A stretch of DNA of 64,000 bases from Collinsella sp. TM10-22. GTDB taxonomy: Bacteria > Actinomycetota > Coriobacteriia > Coriobacteriales > Coriobacteriaceae. The position numbers were made by a program, and so were the translations under genes. This document shows, in pieces, positions 1 through 7,525 of the stretch; the first letter of the stretch is position 1, and each line of letters opens with the position of its first letter. Under the pieces are notes generated by a model. That model was given only the letters and a program-made list of their open reading frames with translations. It ran no database searches and was not told the origin of the DNA. The stretch lies in NCBI RefSeq assembly GCF_003466125.1, contig NZ_QSOC01000005.1, forward strand, positions 29,030 through 93,029, written 5' to 3'.

Positions 1-2201
1 CGCGCGGGCGCGTGACCTTTGTGGATGCCGCTCTGCCGCAGGGCGTGGTGGTGCCCGATGCCAATCTAGCCGTGTTCTCGATCGCCGACCTCAACGCCCG
101 CATGGATGCCAACCGTGCCCGCAGCCGCCGCAAGGTCGACATTACGCAGATCACCTTCCCCTTTAAGCCGGGCGACTACGTGGTGCACGCAACGCATGGC
201 ATCGCGCTCTTTAGCGAGATTGCGCGCCAGGAAGTGGGCGGCAAGGAGCGCGACTACTTTTTGCTGGAATATGCCGATGGCGACAAGCTCTACGTGCCGC
301 TCGAGCAGGTCGACCGCATCACGCGCTATGTTGGCCCCGACGGCGACAAGCCGCGCCTGACTAGGCTCAATACCGCCGACTGGACGCGTGCCACCAACAA
401 GGCGCGCAAGAACGCCAAAAAGCTGGCGTTTGATCTGGTCGACCTGTATACGCGACGCTCCTCGATTGCCGGTGTCGCCTGCCCGCCCGATACGCCCGAG
501 CAGATCGAGATGGAGGAGAGCTTTCCCTACGACGAGACGCGCGACCAGCTGGAGGCCATCGCCGACATTAAGGCCGACATGGAGGCACCCAAGCCCATGG
601 ACCGCCTGCTGTGCGGCGATGTGGGCTTTGGCAAGACCGAGGTCGCCCTGCGCGCGGCGTTTAAATGCGTGGACTCCGGCCGTCAGGTCATGGTGCTCTG
701 CCCCACGACTATTTTGGCCCAGCAGCACTACGAGACGTTCTTTGAGCGCTTTGCCCCGTTTGGCCTTGAGGTCGAGGTGCTCAGCCGCTTCCGTACGCCG
801 GCGCAGCAAAAGCGCGCGCTCAAGGCGTTTGCCGAGGGCACGATCGATGTGCTCATTGGCACGCATCGCCTGCTTTCGGCCGATGTGAACCCCAAGAACC
901 TGGGCCTGGTGATCATCGACGAGGAGCAGCGCTTTGGCGTGCAGCACAAGGAGCAGCTCAAGAACTTGCGCGAGCAGATCGACGTGCTCACGCTTTCGGC
1001 AACGCCCATTCCGCGCACCATGCAGATGGCGACGAGCGGCGTGCGCGACATGAGCCTGATCACCACACCGCCGACCGGGCGCCGTCCCGTGATTGTGCAC
1101 GTGGGGGAGTACGACCCCGACGTGGTGAGCGCGGCGATTCGCCTGGAGGTGGGCCGCGGCGGCCAGGTGTACTACGTGTCCAACCGCGTCAAGACCATTG
1201 ACGACGCCGTGGCGCGCGTGCACGAGGCCGCGCCCGAGGCGCGCGTGGGCGTGGCGCACGGCAAGATGAGCCCGCGCGAGGTCGAGGACGTGATGATCGA
1301 GTTCGCGACCAAAAAGATCGACGTGCTCATTGCCACGACCATCGTGGAGAGCGGTATCGACAACGCGTGCGCCAACACGCTTATCATCGAGGATTCGCAG
1401 CGCCTGGGCCTGGCACAGCTCTACCAGCTCAAGGGCCGTGTGGGCCGCTCGGCTACGCAGGCCTACGCATACTTTATGTTCCCGGGCGAGCTGCCGCTTA
1501 CCGAGGAGGCAACGGCGCGCCTGACCGCACTGTCCGAGTTCCAGGACCTGGGCAGCGGCATGCGCATCGCCATGCGCGACCTGGAGATTCGTGGCGCCGG
1601 CTCGCTTATGGGCGCCGAGCAGCACGGCAACCTGTCGAGCGTGGGCTTTGACCTGTTTACGCAGATGCTGGGCCAGGCCGTGGCCGAGGCGCGCGGCGAC
1701 GACGATGCCGGCGTGGAGGCGGCGAACGTGGGCATTAACCTGCCGGCCGACTACTTCTTGTCCGAGGAGTACCTGCCGGCGGTGGATCAGCGCGTGCTCG
1801 TGTACCGTAAGCTCGCGGCGGCCGAGGACCTGGAGAGCATCGACGAGGTGCAGGAAGAGACTGAGGCCGCGCATGGCGAGCTGCCGTTGGCGGGACTCAA
1901 CCTGTTCAACCGCGCGCGCATTCGTATTCGCGGCGAGCGCCTGGGGCTCGAGAGTGTCACGCTCAGCGGCGGGCGCATTACCTTCCTGGGCGTCGACGTG
2001 CCCAAGAAGGTGGCCTTTGAGTTCAAGACTCGCTATGGCGCGGTGAACTTCCCCAAGAGCCGCAAGCTATCGGTGCCCTACAAGGCGGGCGCCGGCGCAG
2101 GCAGCGGCCTGGGCCGCGGTCTCGACGCCAACGACGGCATCGGCCCCGTGGCGGCCGCACTCATGCTGCTGCAGCAGCTGGGTGCGAGCGACGACGACTA
2201 A
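1..2201 (+). CDS. mfd: Transcription-repair coupling factor Mfd (5' end outside window)
   Basis: C-terminal ~733 residues of Mfd, the ATP-driven translocase that pushes stalled RNA polymerase off damaged DNA and recruits UvrA. The frame is open to the window edge, so the start and the UvrB-like N-terminal module (about 400 residues of a ~1150-residue protein) lie upstream; the in-frame GTG at 12 is not a real start. In order one sees the polymerase-interaction domain (KPGDYVVHATHGIA), a RecG-like motor with Walker A GDVGFGKTE, IIDEEQRFGV (motif II), LSATPIPRTM (motif III) and QLKGRVGRS (motif VI), then the C-terminal regulatory domain. The match is unambiguous. Downstream of the stop comes a pair of inverted repeats and then a separately translated PAP2 gene. 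Confidence 0.97.
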   Translation, partial: RGRVTFVDAALPQGVVVPDANLAVFSIADLNARMDANRARSRRKVDITQITFPFKPGDYVVHATHGIALFSEIARQEVGGKERDYFLLEYADGDKLYVPLEQVDRITRYVGPDGDKPRLTRLNTADWTRATNKARKNAKKLAFDLVDLYTRRSSIAGVACPPDTPEQIEMEESFPYDETRDQLEAIADIKADMEAPKPMDRLLCGDVGFGKTEVALRAAFKCVDSGRQVMVLCPTTILAQQHYETFFERFAPFGLEVEVLSRFRTPAQQKRALKAFAEGTIDVLIGTHRLLSADVNPKNLGLVIIDEEQRFGVQHKEQLKNLREQIDVLTLSATPIPRTMQMATSGVRDMSLITTPPTGRRPVIVHVGEYDPDVVSAAIRLEVGRGGQVYYVSNRVKTIDDAVARVHEAAPEARVGVAHGKMSPREVEDVMIEFATKKIDVLIATTIVESGIDNACANTLIIEDSQRLGLAQLYQLKGRVGRSATQAYAYFMFPGELPLTEEATARLTALSEFQDLGSGMRIAMRDLEIRGAGSLMGAEQHGNLSSVGFDLFTQMLGQAVAEARGDDDAGVEAANVGINLPADYFLSEEYLPAVDQRVLVYRKLAAAEDLESIDEVQEETEAAHGELPLAGLNLFNRARIRIRGERLGLESVTLSGGRITFLGVDVPKKVAFEFKTRYGAVNFPKSRKLSVPYKAGAGAGSGLGRGLDANDGIGPVAAALMLLQQLGASDDD

Positions 2202-2213
2202 CAAGTAAGTCGG

Positions 2214-2314
2214 TGGGACAAAGTTATCAGTAGTTTTGTCCCAGGTGCGACAGTCGCATCGAGCCTGTCAACGCAAGCAACCCTGGGACAAAAACTACTG
2301 ATAACTTTGTCCCA
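2214..2314. repeat. Pair of 30-nt elements in inverted orientation (family B)
   Basis: 2214-2243 and 2284-2314 are reverse complements except for one extra A, separated by 40 nt. Each unit is itself bounded by TGGGACAAA and TTTGTCCCA, so the locus can fold as one long hairpin or two short ones. It fills most of the gap between mfd and the PAP2 gene. There is no T-run after the stem, so a simple intrinsic terminator is unlikely. Confidence 0.85.
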
Positions 2315-2355
2315 CCACGTTGCGGGTCGACCCTTCGCCCCATCGAAAGGAAAGC

Positions 2356-3219
2356 ATGTTCGGGTACATTTACAAGAAAGATGCCGCTGCTATCGCGGTT
2401 GTCCTGTGCCTTTGTCTGTGCGTGGGCAGCTTTTTCGATTATCAGATCTCGAGCGCGCTGTTTAACATCGCTAGCATGTACGGCCGCTTTATCGAGGCCG
2501 CCGGCGAGCTGCCGTTCGAGCTGACGGCGAGCATCGCGGGCGTTATGCTCGTGCGCGCGGTGCGTCCCGACTCCAGGGGGAGCAAATGGCTCGCCGTGCT
2601 CGGCATCCTTGTCAACGTCGGTCTGACTGGCTACGAGGTCGTTTCGTCCCTGCGGGTTGGCGGCAAACTTGTCGCAGCACAGTTGGTGCTGACGTTTGTG
2701 CTGGTCATCGCCGCCAACCTTATCGTCTACCGCCTCACGCGCGACACCGATCCCAAAGAGCTCACGCGCTGGGCGTTAATGGTGCTTGCCGTGTGGGTCG
2801 CCCAGGCCATCATCCTCAACGTGATCGTCAAGCCGCTGTGGTCGCGCCCGCGCATGCGCGTGATCGCGGTGACGCAGGGACTCGATTTTCAGCCGTGGTG
2901 GGTGATCGGTAACCCCGACAAGTGGGCCTATATCGCCGCCGGCGTGATCAAGGACGGCTTTAAGTCGTTTGCGAGCGGACACACGGCACACGCGGCGATC
3001 GGCCTTATGCTCGCCGGGCTTCCCGCGGCGACCTTTAAGGAAAAGCCGTCGCGCCGCCGCGTGGTCTTTTGGGTCGCCGCTGTGGTTGCGGCGCTCGTCG
3101 CCTTTGGTCGCATCGTGATTGGCGCGCACTTTTTGAGTGACGTGAGCTGCGGCTTTGCCCTGGTGCTGGCGCTCGAGTGCCTTGCCGCGCGCATTGCTTA
3201 TCCGGGCGGCGTACAATAG
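2356..3219 (+). CDS. PAP2-family membrane phosphatase
   Basis: 287-residue membrane protein of the PAP2 (type 2 phosphatidic acid phosphatase) family, which dephosphorylates lipid phosphates or undecaprenyl pyrophosphate at the outer membrane face. The three-part signature is present: KPLWSRPRM (K-x6-RP-like), FASGHTAHA (PSGH-like, with A for P) and RIVIGAHFLSDV (R-x5-H-x3-D). Hydrophobic segments lie near residues 10-30, 50-65, 80-100, 112-130, 142-160 and 230-285. ATG 2356 is chosen because GAAAGGAAAG precedes it; an upstream in-frame TTG at 2320 lies in the family B repeat region. The substrate cannot be read from sequence; an undecaprenyl-PP or phosphatidylglycerophosphate role is possible. 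Confidence 0.85.
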   Translation: MFGYIYKKDAAAIAVVLCLCLCVGSFFDYQISSALFNIASMYGRFIEAAGELPFELTASIAGVMLVRAVRPDSRGSKWLAVLGILVNVGLTGYEVVSSLRVGGKLVAAQLVLTFVLVIAANLIVYRLTRDTDPKELTRWALMVLAVWVAQAIILNVIVKPLWSRPRMRVIAVTQGLDFQPWWVIGNPDKWAYIAAGVIKDGFKSFASGHTAHAAIGLMLAGLPAATFKEKPSRRRVVFWVAAVVAALVAFGRIVIGAHFLSDVSCGFALVLALECLAARIAYPGGVQ

Positions 3220-3264
3220 CCCCATCTGAATCATCGGGCTCGTGCCCGGCTAGAGAGGATTATC

Positions 3265-4290
3265 ATGCTCGCGTTCAACAACGACTATTCCCACGGCGCA
3301 CATCCGGCGGTGCTGCAGGCGCTCGTCGACACCAATATGGAGCCGCAACCCGGCTACGGTACCGATGCACACACCGAGCGTGCCAAGCAGCTTATCCGCA
3401 AGGCCTGCCAGGCACCCGATGCCGACGTATTTTTCCTGGTAGGCGGCACGCAGGCCAACGCGACGGTGATCGATATGCTGCTCGCGCCGTACGAGGGCGT
3501 CGTTGCTGCCGAGACTGGCCACGTTGCCTGCCACGAGGCGGGCGCCATCGAGTTTGGCGGCCACAAGGTACTCACCATCCCCGGCTACGAGGGCAAGATG
3601 CATGCCGAGGATCTCGAAAACTATATCCAGGTGTTCTACGAAAACGAGAGCTACGAGCACACGGTATTCCCGGGCGCCGTGTATGTGAGCCTGTCGACCG
3701 AGTACGGCACGCTGTACTCCAAGGCCGAGCTCGCGGCGATTCATGCGGTGTGCCAGAAGCGCCAGATTCCGCTGTTTGTGGATGGCGCCCGCCTGGCCTA
3801 TGCGCTGGCAGCCGATGAGTGCGACATTACCCTGCCCGAGCTGGCACAGCTGTGCGACGTGTTCTACATTGGCGGCACCAAGTGCGGCGCGCTTTGCGGC
3901 GAAGCCGTGGTGTTTTGCGGCATGCACGCTCCGGCACATCCCATTCCGCGCATTAAGCAGCACGGAGCGCTGCTTGCCAAGGGCCGCCTGACGGGCGTGC
4001 AGTTTGAGGCACTCTTTACCGATGGCCTGTATTTTGAGGTTGGTCGCCAGGCAATCGAGGCCGCGCAGGCGCTTCGTCGCGTGCTGCACGAGCGCGGCTA
4101 CCAGTTCTTCTTGGAGACGCCGACCAACCAGCAGTTCGTGATTCTGCCCAACGAGGACATGGCCCGCATTCGCGAACATGCCTCGATCGAGTACTGGGAA
4201 AAGTACGACGAGGCCCACACCGTGGTACGTTTTTGCACCAGCTGGGCCACGACGCAGGAGGACATCGACGCGCTGGCGGCTGTCCTGTAG
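3265..4290 (+). CDS. ltaE: Low-specificity L-threonine aldolase family (PLP lyase)
   Basis: 341-residue fold-type I PLP enzyme of the threonine aldolase / beta-eliminating lyase family, cleaving L-threonine or allo-threonine to glycine and acetaldehyde in the cytoplasm. The internal aldimine lysine is K206 in YIGGTKCGA; the PLP-binding Asp is in FVDGARLAYA, and FFLVGGTQAN is the phosphate-contact loop. Length is normal for the family (about 340). ATG 3265 follows AGAGAGGAT. A TACAAT -10-like hexamer lies in the last codons of the PAP2 gene (about 3210), 45 nt upstream, suggesting an own promoter. Stereospecificity (L, allo) and alternative beta-elimination activity cannot be decided here. Confidence 0.9.
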   Translation: MLAFNNDYSHGAHPAVLQALVDTNMEPQPGYGTDAHTERAKQLIRKACQAPDADVFFLVGGTQANATVIDMLLAPYEGVVAAETGHVACHEAGAIEFGGHKVLTIPGYEGKMHAEDLENYIQVFYENESYEHTVFPGAVYVSLSTEYGTLYSKAELAAIHAVCQKRQIPLFVDGARLAYALAADECDITLPELAQLCDVFYIGGTKCGALCGEAVVFCGMHAPAHPIPRIKQHGALLAKGRLTGVQFEALFTDGLYFEVGRQAIEAAQALRRVLHERGYQFFLETPTNQQFVILPNEDMARIREHASIEYWEKYDEAHTVVRFCTSWATTQEDIDALAAVL

Positions 4291-4306
4291 GTTGATGTAA
4301 TGACGA

Positions 4307-4352
4307 GGGGCCGCCTTGCACCTGGGTTTGGCGCGGGGCGGCCTTTGCTTTT
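4307..4352 (+). terminator. Intrinsic terminator after ltaE
   Basis: GGCCGCC at 4309-4315 pairs with GGCGGCC at 4337-4343, followed by TTTGCTTTT. It sits in the 78-nt gap between ltaE and the acetyltransferase. The loop is long (about 21 nt), so it may be a weak stop. Confidence 0.55.
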
Positions 4353-4368
4353 GAGAGGGAAGGGTTGT

Positions 4369-4971
4369 ATGGCCGAGATGTCCGAGCCGACGATTCGCCT
4401 GGCGACGCCCGAAGACGCGCCGGCGTTGCTTGCCATCTATGAGCCGTATGTGCGCCAGACGGCGATTACCTGCGAATACGAGGTGCCGAGCGTTGAGGAG
4501 TTCGCCGGGCGCATCGAGCGTACACTCAAGCGCTATCCGTATCTGGTGATGGAGCTGGACGGGCGTCCGGTGGGTTATGCCTACGTGAGCCCGCTCAACA
4601 GCCGCGAGGCATACGACTGGTCGGTCGAGACGTCAATCTACCTGGCGCGCGATGTGCGCCATGGTGGGCTGGGTCGCAAGCTGCACGATGCGCTCAAGCA
4701 ATGCCTGGTCGCGATGGGCATCACCAACATGTGCGCGCTCATCGCCGTACCGCACGACAAAGACGACGAGTATCTGACGCACAACAGCCAGGACTTCCAT
4801 GCCCATATGGGGTATCGCCTGGTGGGCGCCTTCGACCGTTGCGCCCAAAAGTTCGGCCGCTGGTACGACATGTGCTGGATGGAGCTGGTCCTAGCCGAGC
4901 GCGTCCCCAACCAACCCAAACCAACCTGGTTCCCCGCACTTGTTGCCCAAGGTTTCAAACCTACCATTTAG
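4369..4971 (+). CDS. GNAT acetyltransferase, phosphinothricin/methionine-sulfoximine type
   Basis: 200-residue GNAT N-acetyltransferase resembling Pat/MnaT enzymes that acetylate phosphinothricin, methionine sulfoximine or related amino acids with acetyl-CoA. Seen: early core strand TIRLATPEDAPALLAIY, the acidic TCEYEVPSVEEF segment, and the acetyl-CoA pyrophosphate loop VRHGGLGRKLHDAL in place of the canonical Q/RxxGxG/A. The late region HAHMGYRLVGAFDRCAQKFGRWYD is typical of this subfamily. ATG 4369 is preceded by GAGAGGGAAGGG; an in-frame ATG at 4300 falls inside the terminator hairpin and is rejected. The stop codon overlaps a copy of repeat family D. Physiological substrate unknown. Confidence 0.85.
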   Translation: MAEMSEPTIRLATPEDAPALLAIYEPYVRQTAITCEYEVPSVEEFAGRIERTLKRYPYLVMELDGRPVGYAYVSPLNSREAYDWSVETSIYLARDVRHGGLGRKLHDALKQCLVAMGITNMCALIAVPHDKDDEYLTHNSQDFHAHMGYRLVGAFDRCAQKFGRWYDMCWMELVLAERVPNQPKPTWFPALVAQGFKPTI

Positions 4972-4986
4972 GGACAGGTTTTTGGC
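4957..4986. repeat. Partial copy of repeat family D
   Basis: AAACCTACC, then TTTAGGGACAGGTTT, overlapping the acetyltransferase stop codon. The same core occurs at 22531-22568 and inverted at 12679-12716. This copy lacks the distal GGTTTTATCTGG part. Confidence 0.6.
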
Positions 4987-5071
4987 TGTCTTGCGGTATC
5001 AAATTGCCGCAAGAAGCGCCGCGTTCGTACGCTTTTTTGACTCGAATCGTCCCGTCGAGACACCTTGCGAG

Positions 5072-5194
5072 CTAAGTGAGTAGACTTTTTGGCGCAAGGC
5101 GAGCACAAAGCGTATCTGCTTTAGTAAAACCGCAGGTCACGGAGGTGGCTGTTTTGGGTGTGCTTGGCAGGTCGCGAAAAGTCTACTCACTTAG
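5072..5194. repeat. 123-bp MITE-like element, copy 1 (family A)
   Basis: Begins CTAAGTGAGTAGACTTTT and ends with its reverse complement AAAAGTCTACTCACTTAG. The 123-bp span matches 13462-13584 end to end at about 90 percent or more by eye, including a shared core AAAGCGTATCTGCTTTAGTA. No open frame, no obvious target duplication. The rest of 4972-5345 shows no gene. Confidence 0.9.
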
Positions 5195-5345
5195 GTTTAC
5201 GGTGCTGGATATTCTGGGCAGGAACAGTTGAGCTTGGGCGGCGCGTATTGCCAGGCGATGTTGGCATTTGCGCCATGCCGGCTTGAGATTTAATAAAAAC
5301 CGCAGGTAAAACGTTTATTAGGTACATTTTGCCTCGTTTGGTGCG

Positions 5346-6068
5346 CTAGCCGATGGGCTCGGTGTATTTGGCGCGGTCGGTGCGCTGGATACGCTTGGAG
5401 ATGTGCAGCGGGCGGCCGTCGGTGTCGTAGACGTAGTCGGTGATCAGAATCAGCGCCTGCCCGCGCTCCACATTGAGCAAAAACGCCTCGTTTTGCGAGG
5501 CATAACACACCTCAAAGGTCTTGTGCCCCTGCGCCGGCGCGCGATGGAACTCCTGGCGCAGCGCGGTGTAGAGCGATCCGTTGATATCGCGATCGATGAG
5601 CGCCTCAAAACTTGGCGGCAGATAGGTGGTCTCCAAGCACAGCGGCGCATCGTCTAGATAGCGCAGACGGACGAGCTTGACGAGCTTGCTGCCCACGGCG
5701 GCATCGAAAAACTTGGCCACGTCGCCGGCAGCCTTGGCAAAGCCCGAGTCCACCGTGCGCGTGGTGGGCTTCATGCCCTGGCCCTGGATCTGCGCCGTGT
5801 AGCTCGAAAACACCAGGCTGTTCTCGTGGAGCGCCGGCGTGTCAGCCACAAAGGCGCCGCGCCCGCGCTCGGTGCGAACCAGGCTCTCGTCAACAAGCAC
5901 CTTAAGGGCATGGCGCACAGTGCTGCGCGACAGTCCCGATTCGTCCATGAGCTCCATTTCGGACGGCAGCTTGTCTCCGCGTGCGTAGGTGCCGGCGGCG
6001 ATACGGTCGCGAAGTGTGGCCGCCAGACGCTCGTATTGGGTCAGTTTCTTTTTAGATGAAGCGCTCAT
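5346..6068 (-). CDS. GntR/HutC-family repressor with UTRA domain (regulator 1)
   Basis: 240-residue transcription factor. Residues ~10-75 form the GntR winged helix (KLPSEMELMDESGLSRSTV, then ERGRGAFV wing); ~95-235 form the UTRA sugar-phosphate sensing domain (PLCLETTYLPPSF). It is divergent from the SIS protein at 6274 across a 205-nt gap. That gap holds two near-identical tandem operators, AAC(C/A)TGTAT(C/G)TAAC, at 6073-6096 and 6212-6235, one at each gene's promoter, so autoregulation and control of the SIS gene are likely. HutC/UTRA members of this type usually respond to phosphorylated sugars; the ligand here is unknown, probably the substrate of the neighbouring SIS enzyme. Confidence 0.88.
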   Translation of the reverse strand: MSASSKKKLTQYERLAATLRDRIAAGTYARGDKLPSEMELMDESGLSRSTVRHALKVLVDESLVRTERGRGAFVADTPALHENSLVFSSYTAQIQGQGMKPTTRTVDSGFAKAAGDVAKFFDAAVGSKLVKLVRLRYLDDAPLCLETTYLPPSFEALIDRDINGSLYTALRQEFHRAPAQGHKTFEVCYASQNEAFLLNVERGQALILITDYVYDTDGRPLHISKRIQRTDRAKYTEPIG

Positions 6069-6072
6069 GCGA

Positions 6073-6117
6073 TTAACCTGTATCTAACCTGTATGCTTGC
6101 CTAATCAAGCATGTATC
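6073..6117. promoter_or_regulatory. Tandem operator for regulator 1, gene-proximal copy
   Basis: AACCTGTATCTAACCTGTAT (6075-6094) is two copies of AACCTGTAT spaced 10 bp; a third half-site GCATGTATCC follows at 6108-6117. It lies 5-50 nt upstream of the regulator's start on the minus strand, suiting negative autoregulation. Confidence 0.65.
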
Positions 6118-6211
6118 CAATTCAACAACAAAACCGCTGGTAACGAGTATTTATATACCGTATCAGCAAAATATCTAAGACAAATATAGCATACAACTAG
6201 TCGACATCGCT

Positions 6212-6235
6212 AAAACATGTATGTAACTTGTATGC
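6212..6235. promoter_or_regulatory. Tandem operator for regulator 1, SIS-gene copy
   Basis: AACATGTATGTAACTTGTAT (6214-6233), again two half-sites 10 bp apart, 40 nt upstream of the SIS start. It matches the 6073 copy at all but a few positions. A reversed half-site (GCATACAAC) lies at 6189-6197. Confidence 0.68.
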
Positions 6236-6273
6236 CATCAAGAGCATCAAATGAGAAGAAAGGCTGATGCACG

Positions 6274-7266
6274 ATGACTACTCAGGAACAGGTTAAGGAT
6301 GTCGTCTCCCAGGTTTTGGCTGACAAGGCAGACAAGGGCGGCATCAAGCGCGTTGTGTGGATTGGCGCCGGCGGATCCAACGGCGGCAACTATCCTGCCC
6401 AGTACTTTATGGAGCACGAGGCTACGCAGGTCGTGAGCTCCAGCTACACCAGCAACGAGTTCGTGCATGCCACCCCGGCCTACGTCAACGAGAACACCCT
6501 GGCCGTCGTCGTTTCCATGCGCGGCACCAAGGAGACCATTGTCGCCGCTCAGGTCGCTAAGGACCACGGCGCCAGCACCATCGCCATCTATGTTGACGAG
6601 TCCGCCCTCACCGAGGTCTGTGACTACAAGATTCAGTACGACAGCTTGGCCGTCGACGAGTCCTGCATGGGCCGCACCAACTCCGCCGTTGTGACCATGA
6701 TCGCTATGGAGCTTACGCAGCAGACCGAGGGCTATGCCGAGTACGAGACCGCTATGGCAGCCTTCGACCTGGTCGATCCTATCTATCGCAAGGCCGTTGA
6801 GTACACCCGTCCGCTCGCTGCCAAGTGGGCCGAGCAGAACGCTGACAAGCCCTGCATCAACGTCATGGCTCAGGGTCCGCTCTTTGGTGCCGCCTATGTC
6901 TTTAGCATCTGCAACGTGCAGGAGATGCTGCAGATCGACTCCTGCACCATCAACACCTGCGACTTCTTCCACGGCCCCTTCGAGATCCTGGACAAGCGAA
7001 CCTCGCTGTTCCAGCTCATCAGCGTCGGCCGCAGCCGCTGCAACGACGAGCGCGGCATCCGTTTCGTCAACCAGTACGGTGGCGAGCGCGTCTACCAGCT
7101 CGACGCCAAGGAGCTCGGCCTCAACGACATCAAGGACAGCGTGAGCGAGTACTTCAACCACCTGATCTTTGCCCCGATCCTCAACAACGTCTACATGCGT
7201 GCGCTCTCCGCCGTCACCCACAAGGACTACATGACGCGCCGTTACATGTGGAAGCTGGATTACTAA
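6274..7266 (+). CDS. SIS-domain sugar-phosphate deglycase/isomerase (FrlB/FraB-like), SIS protein 1
   Basis: 330-residue cytoplasmic protein with two SIS domains (about 20-170 and 180-320). This is the architecture of fructosamine-6-phosphate deglycases (FrlB, FraB, GfrE/F) and GlmS-type isomerases without the glutaminase domain. The phosphosugar loop is WIGAGGSNGGNYPAQYF; the C-terminal tail RRYMWKLDY is family-typical. At the catalytic motif the paralogues at 11593 and 18652 read GEYFHGPFE, whereas this one reads CDFFHGPFE, replacing the motif Glu by Asp (D230). It is divergent from regulator 1 and sits behind that regulator's operator. It likely cleaves or isomerises a phosphorylated sugar-amine; the exact substrate is unknown. 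Confidence 0.85.
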   Translation: MTTQEQVKDVVSQVLADKADKGGIKRVVWIGAGGSNGGNYPAQYFMEHEATQVVSSSYTSNEFVHATPAYVNENTLAVVVSMRGTKETIVAAQVAKDHGASTIAIYVDESALTEVCDYKIQYDSLAVDESCMGRTNSAVVTMIAMELTQQTEGYAEYETAMAAFDLVDPIYRKAVEYTRPLAAKWAEQNADKPCINVMAQGPLFGAAYVFSICNVQEMLQIDSCTINTCDFFHGPFEILDKRTSLFQLISVGRSRCNDERGIRFVNQYGGERVYQLDAKELGLNDIKDSVSEYFNHLIFAPILNNVYMRALSAVTHKDYMTRRYMWKLDY

Positions 7267-7302
7267 GGGATAGAGCGGCCTAACAGCCCAATACCCCTCA
7301 TA

Positions 7303-7369
7303 AGTTGCGGTGGAATAGTTCCTGTTTGGGGGCGTGAAACCTCTGTTTGAGAACTATTTCACCGCAACT
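7303..7369. repeat. Inverted repeat element (family H)
   Basis: AGTTGCGGTGGAATAGTT (7303-7320) pairs with AACTATTTCACCGCAACT (7352-7369), one mismatch, around a 31-nt loop. Lies between SIS protein 1 and the EamA gene. No T-run, so not an obvious terminator. Confidence 0.8.
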
Positions 7370-7377
7370 GCTAGAGC

Positions 7378-7422
7378 GGCACTTGGGGACGTTCCCTTTC
7401 TGCCGGCAGTTGGGGGCACTCC
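7378..7422. repeat. Family C repeat, single copy
   Basis: GCACTTGGGGACGTTCCCTT followed by TCTGCCGGCAGTTGGGGGCACTCC in part. The same unit occurs as a cluster of three at 42259-42340. Confidence 0.75.
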
Positions 7423-7468
7423 TTGTTTCAAAAGTTTCCCGTTCGCCGATTTCAGTCTTGATAAATGT

Positions 7469-7486
7469 ATATAACGACTATAACGT
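7469..7486. promoter_or_regulatory. ACGTTATA-box operator at the EamA promoter
   Basis: TATAACG occurs at 7470-7476 and 7479-7485, 9 bp apart. Read on the minus strand it is ACGTTATAGTCGTTATA, matching boxes at 8747-8763 and 14782-14798. It lies 40 nt upstream of the chosen TTG start, where a promoter would be. Confidence 0.62.
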
Positions 7487-7525
7487 AGCATGAAACATAT
7501 TGGAAACAATACCGAGGAGGCTGCG

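Noticed and set aside
66-1874. 602-codon open frame on the minus strand inside mfd
   Set aside because: High-GC antisense shadow of mfd; protein is His/Ala/Arg/Leu low-complexity with no motifs and no ribosome site.
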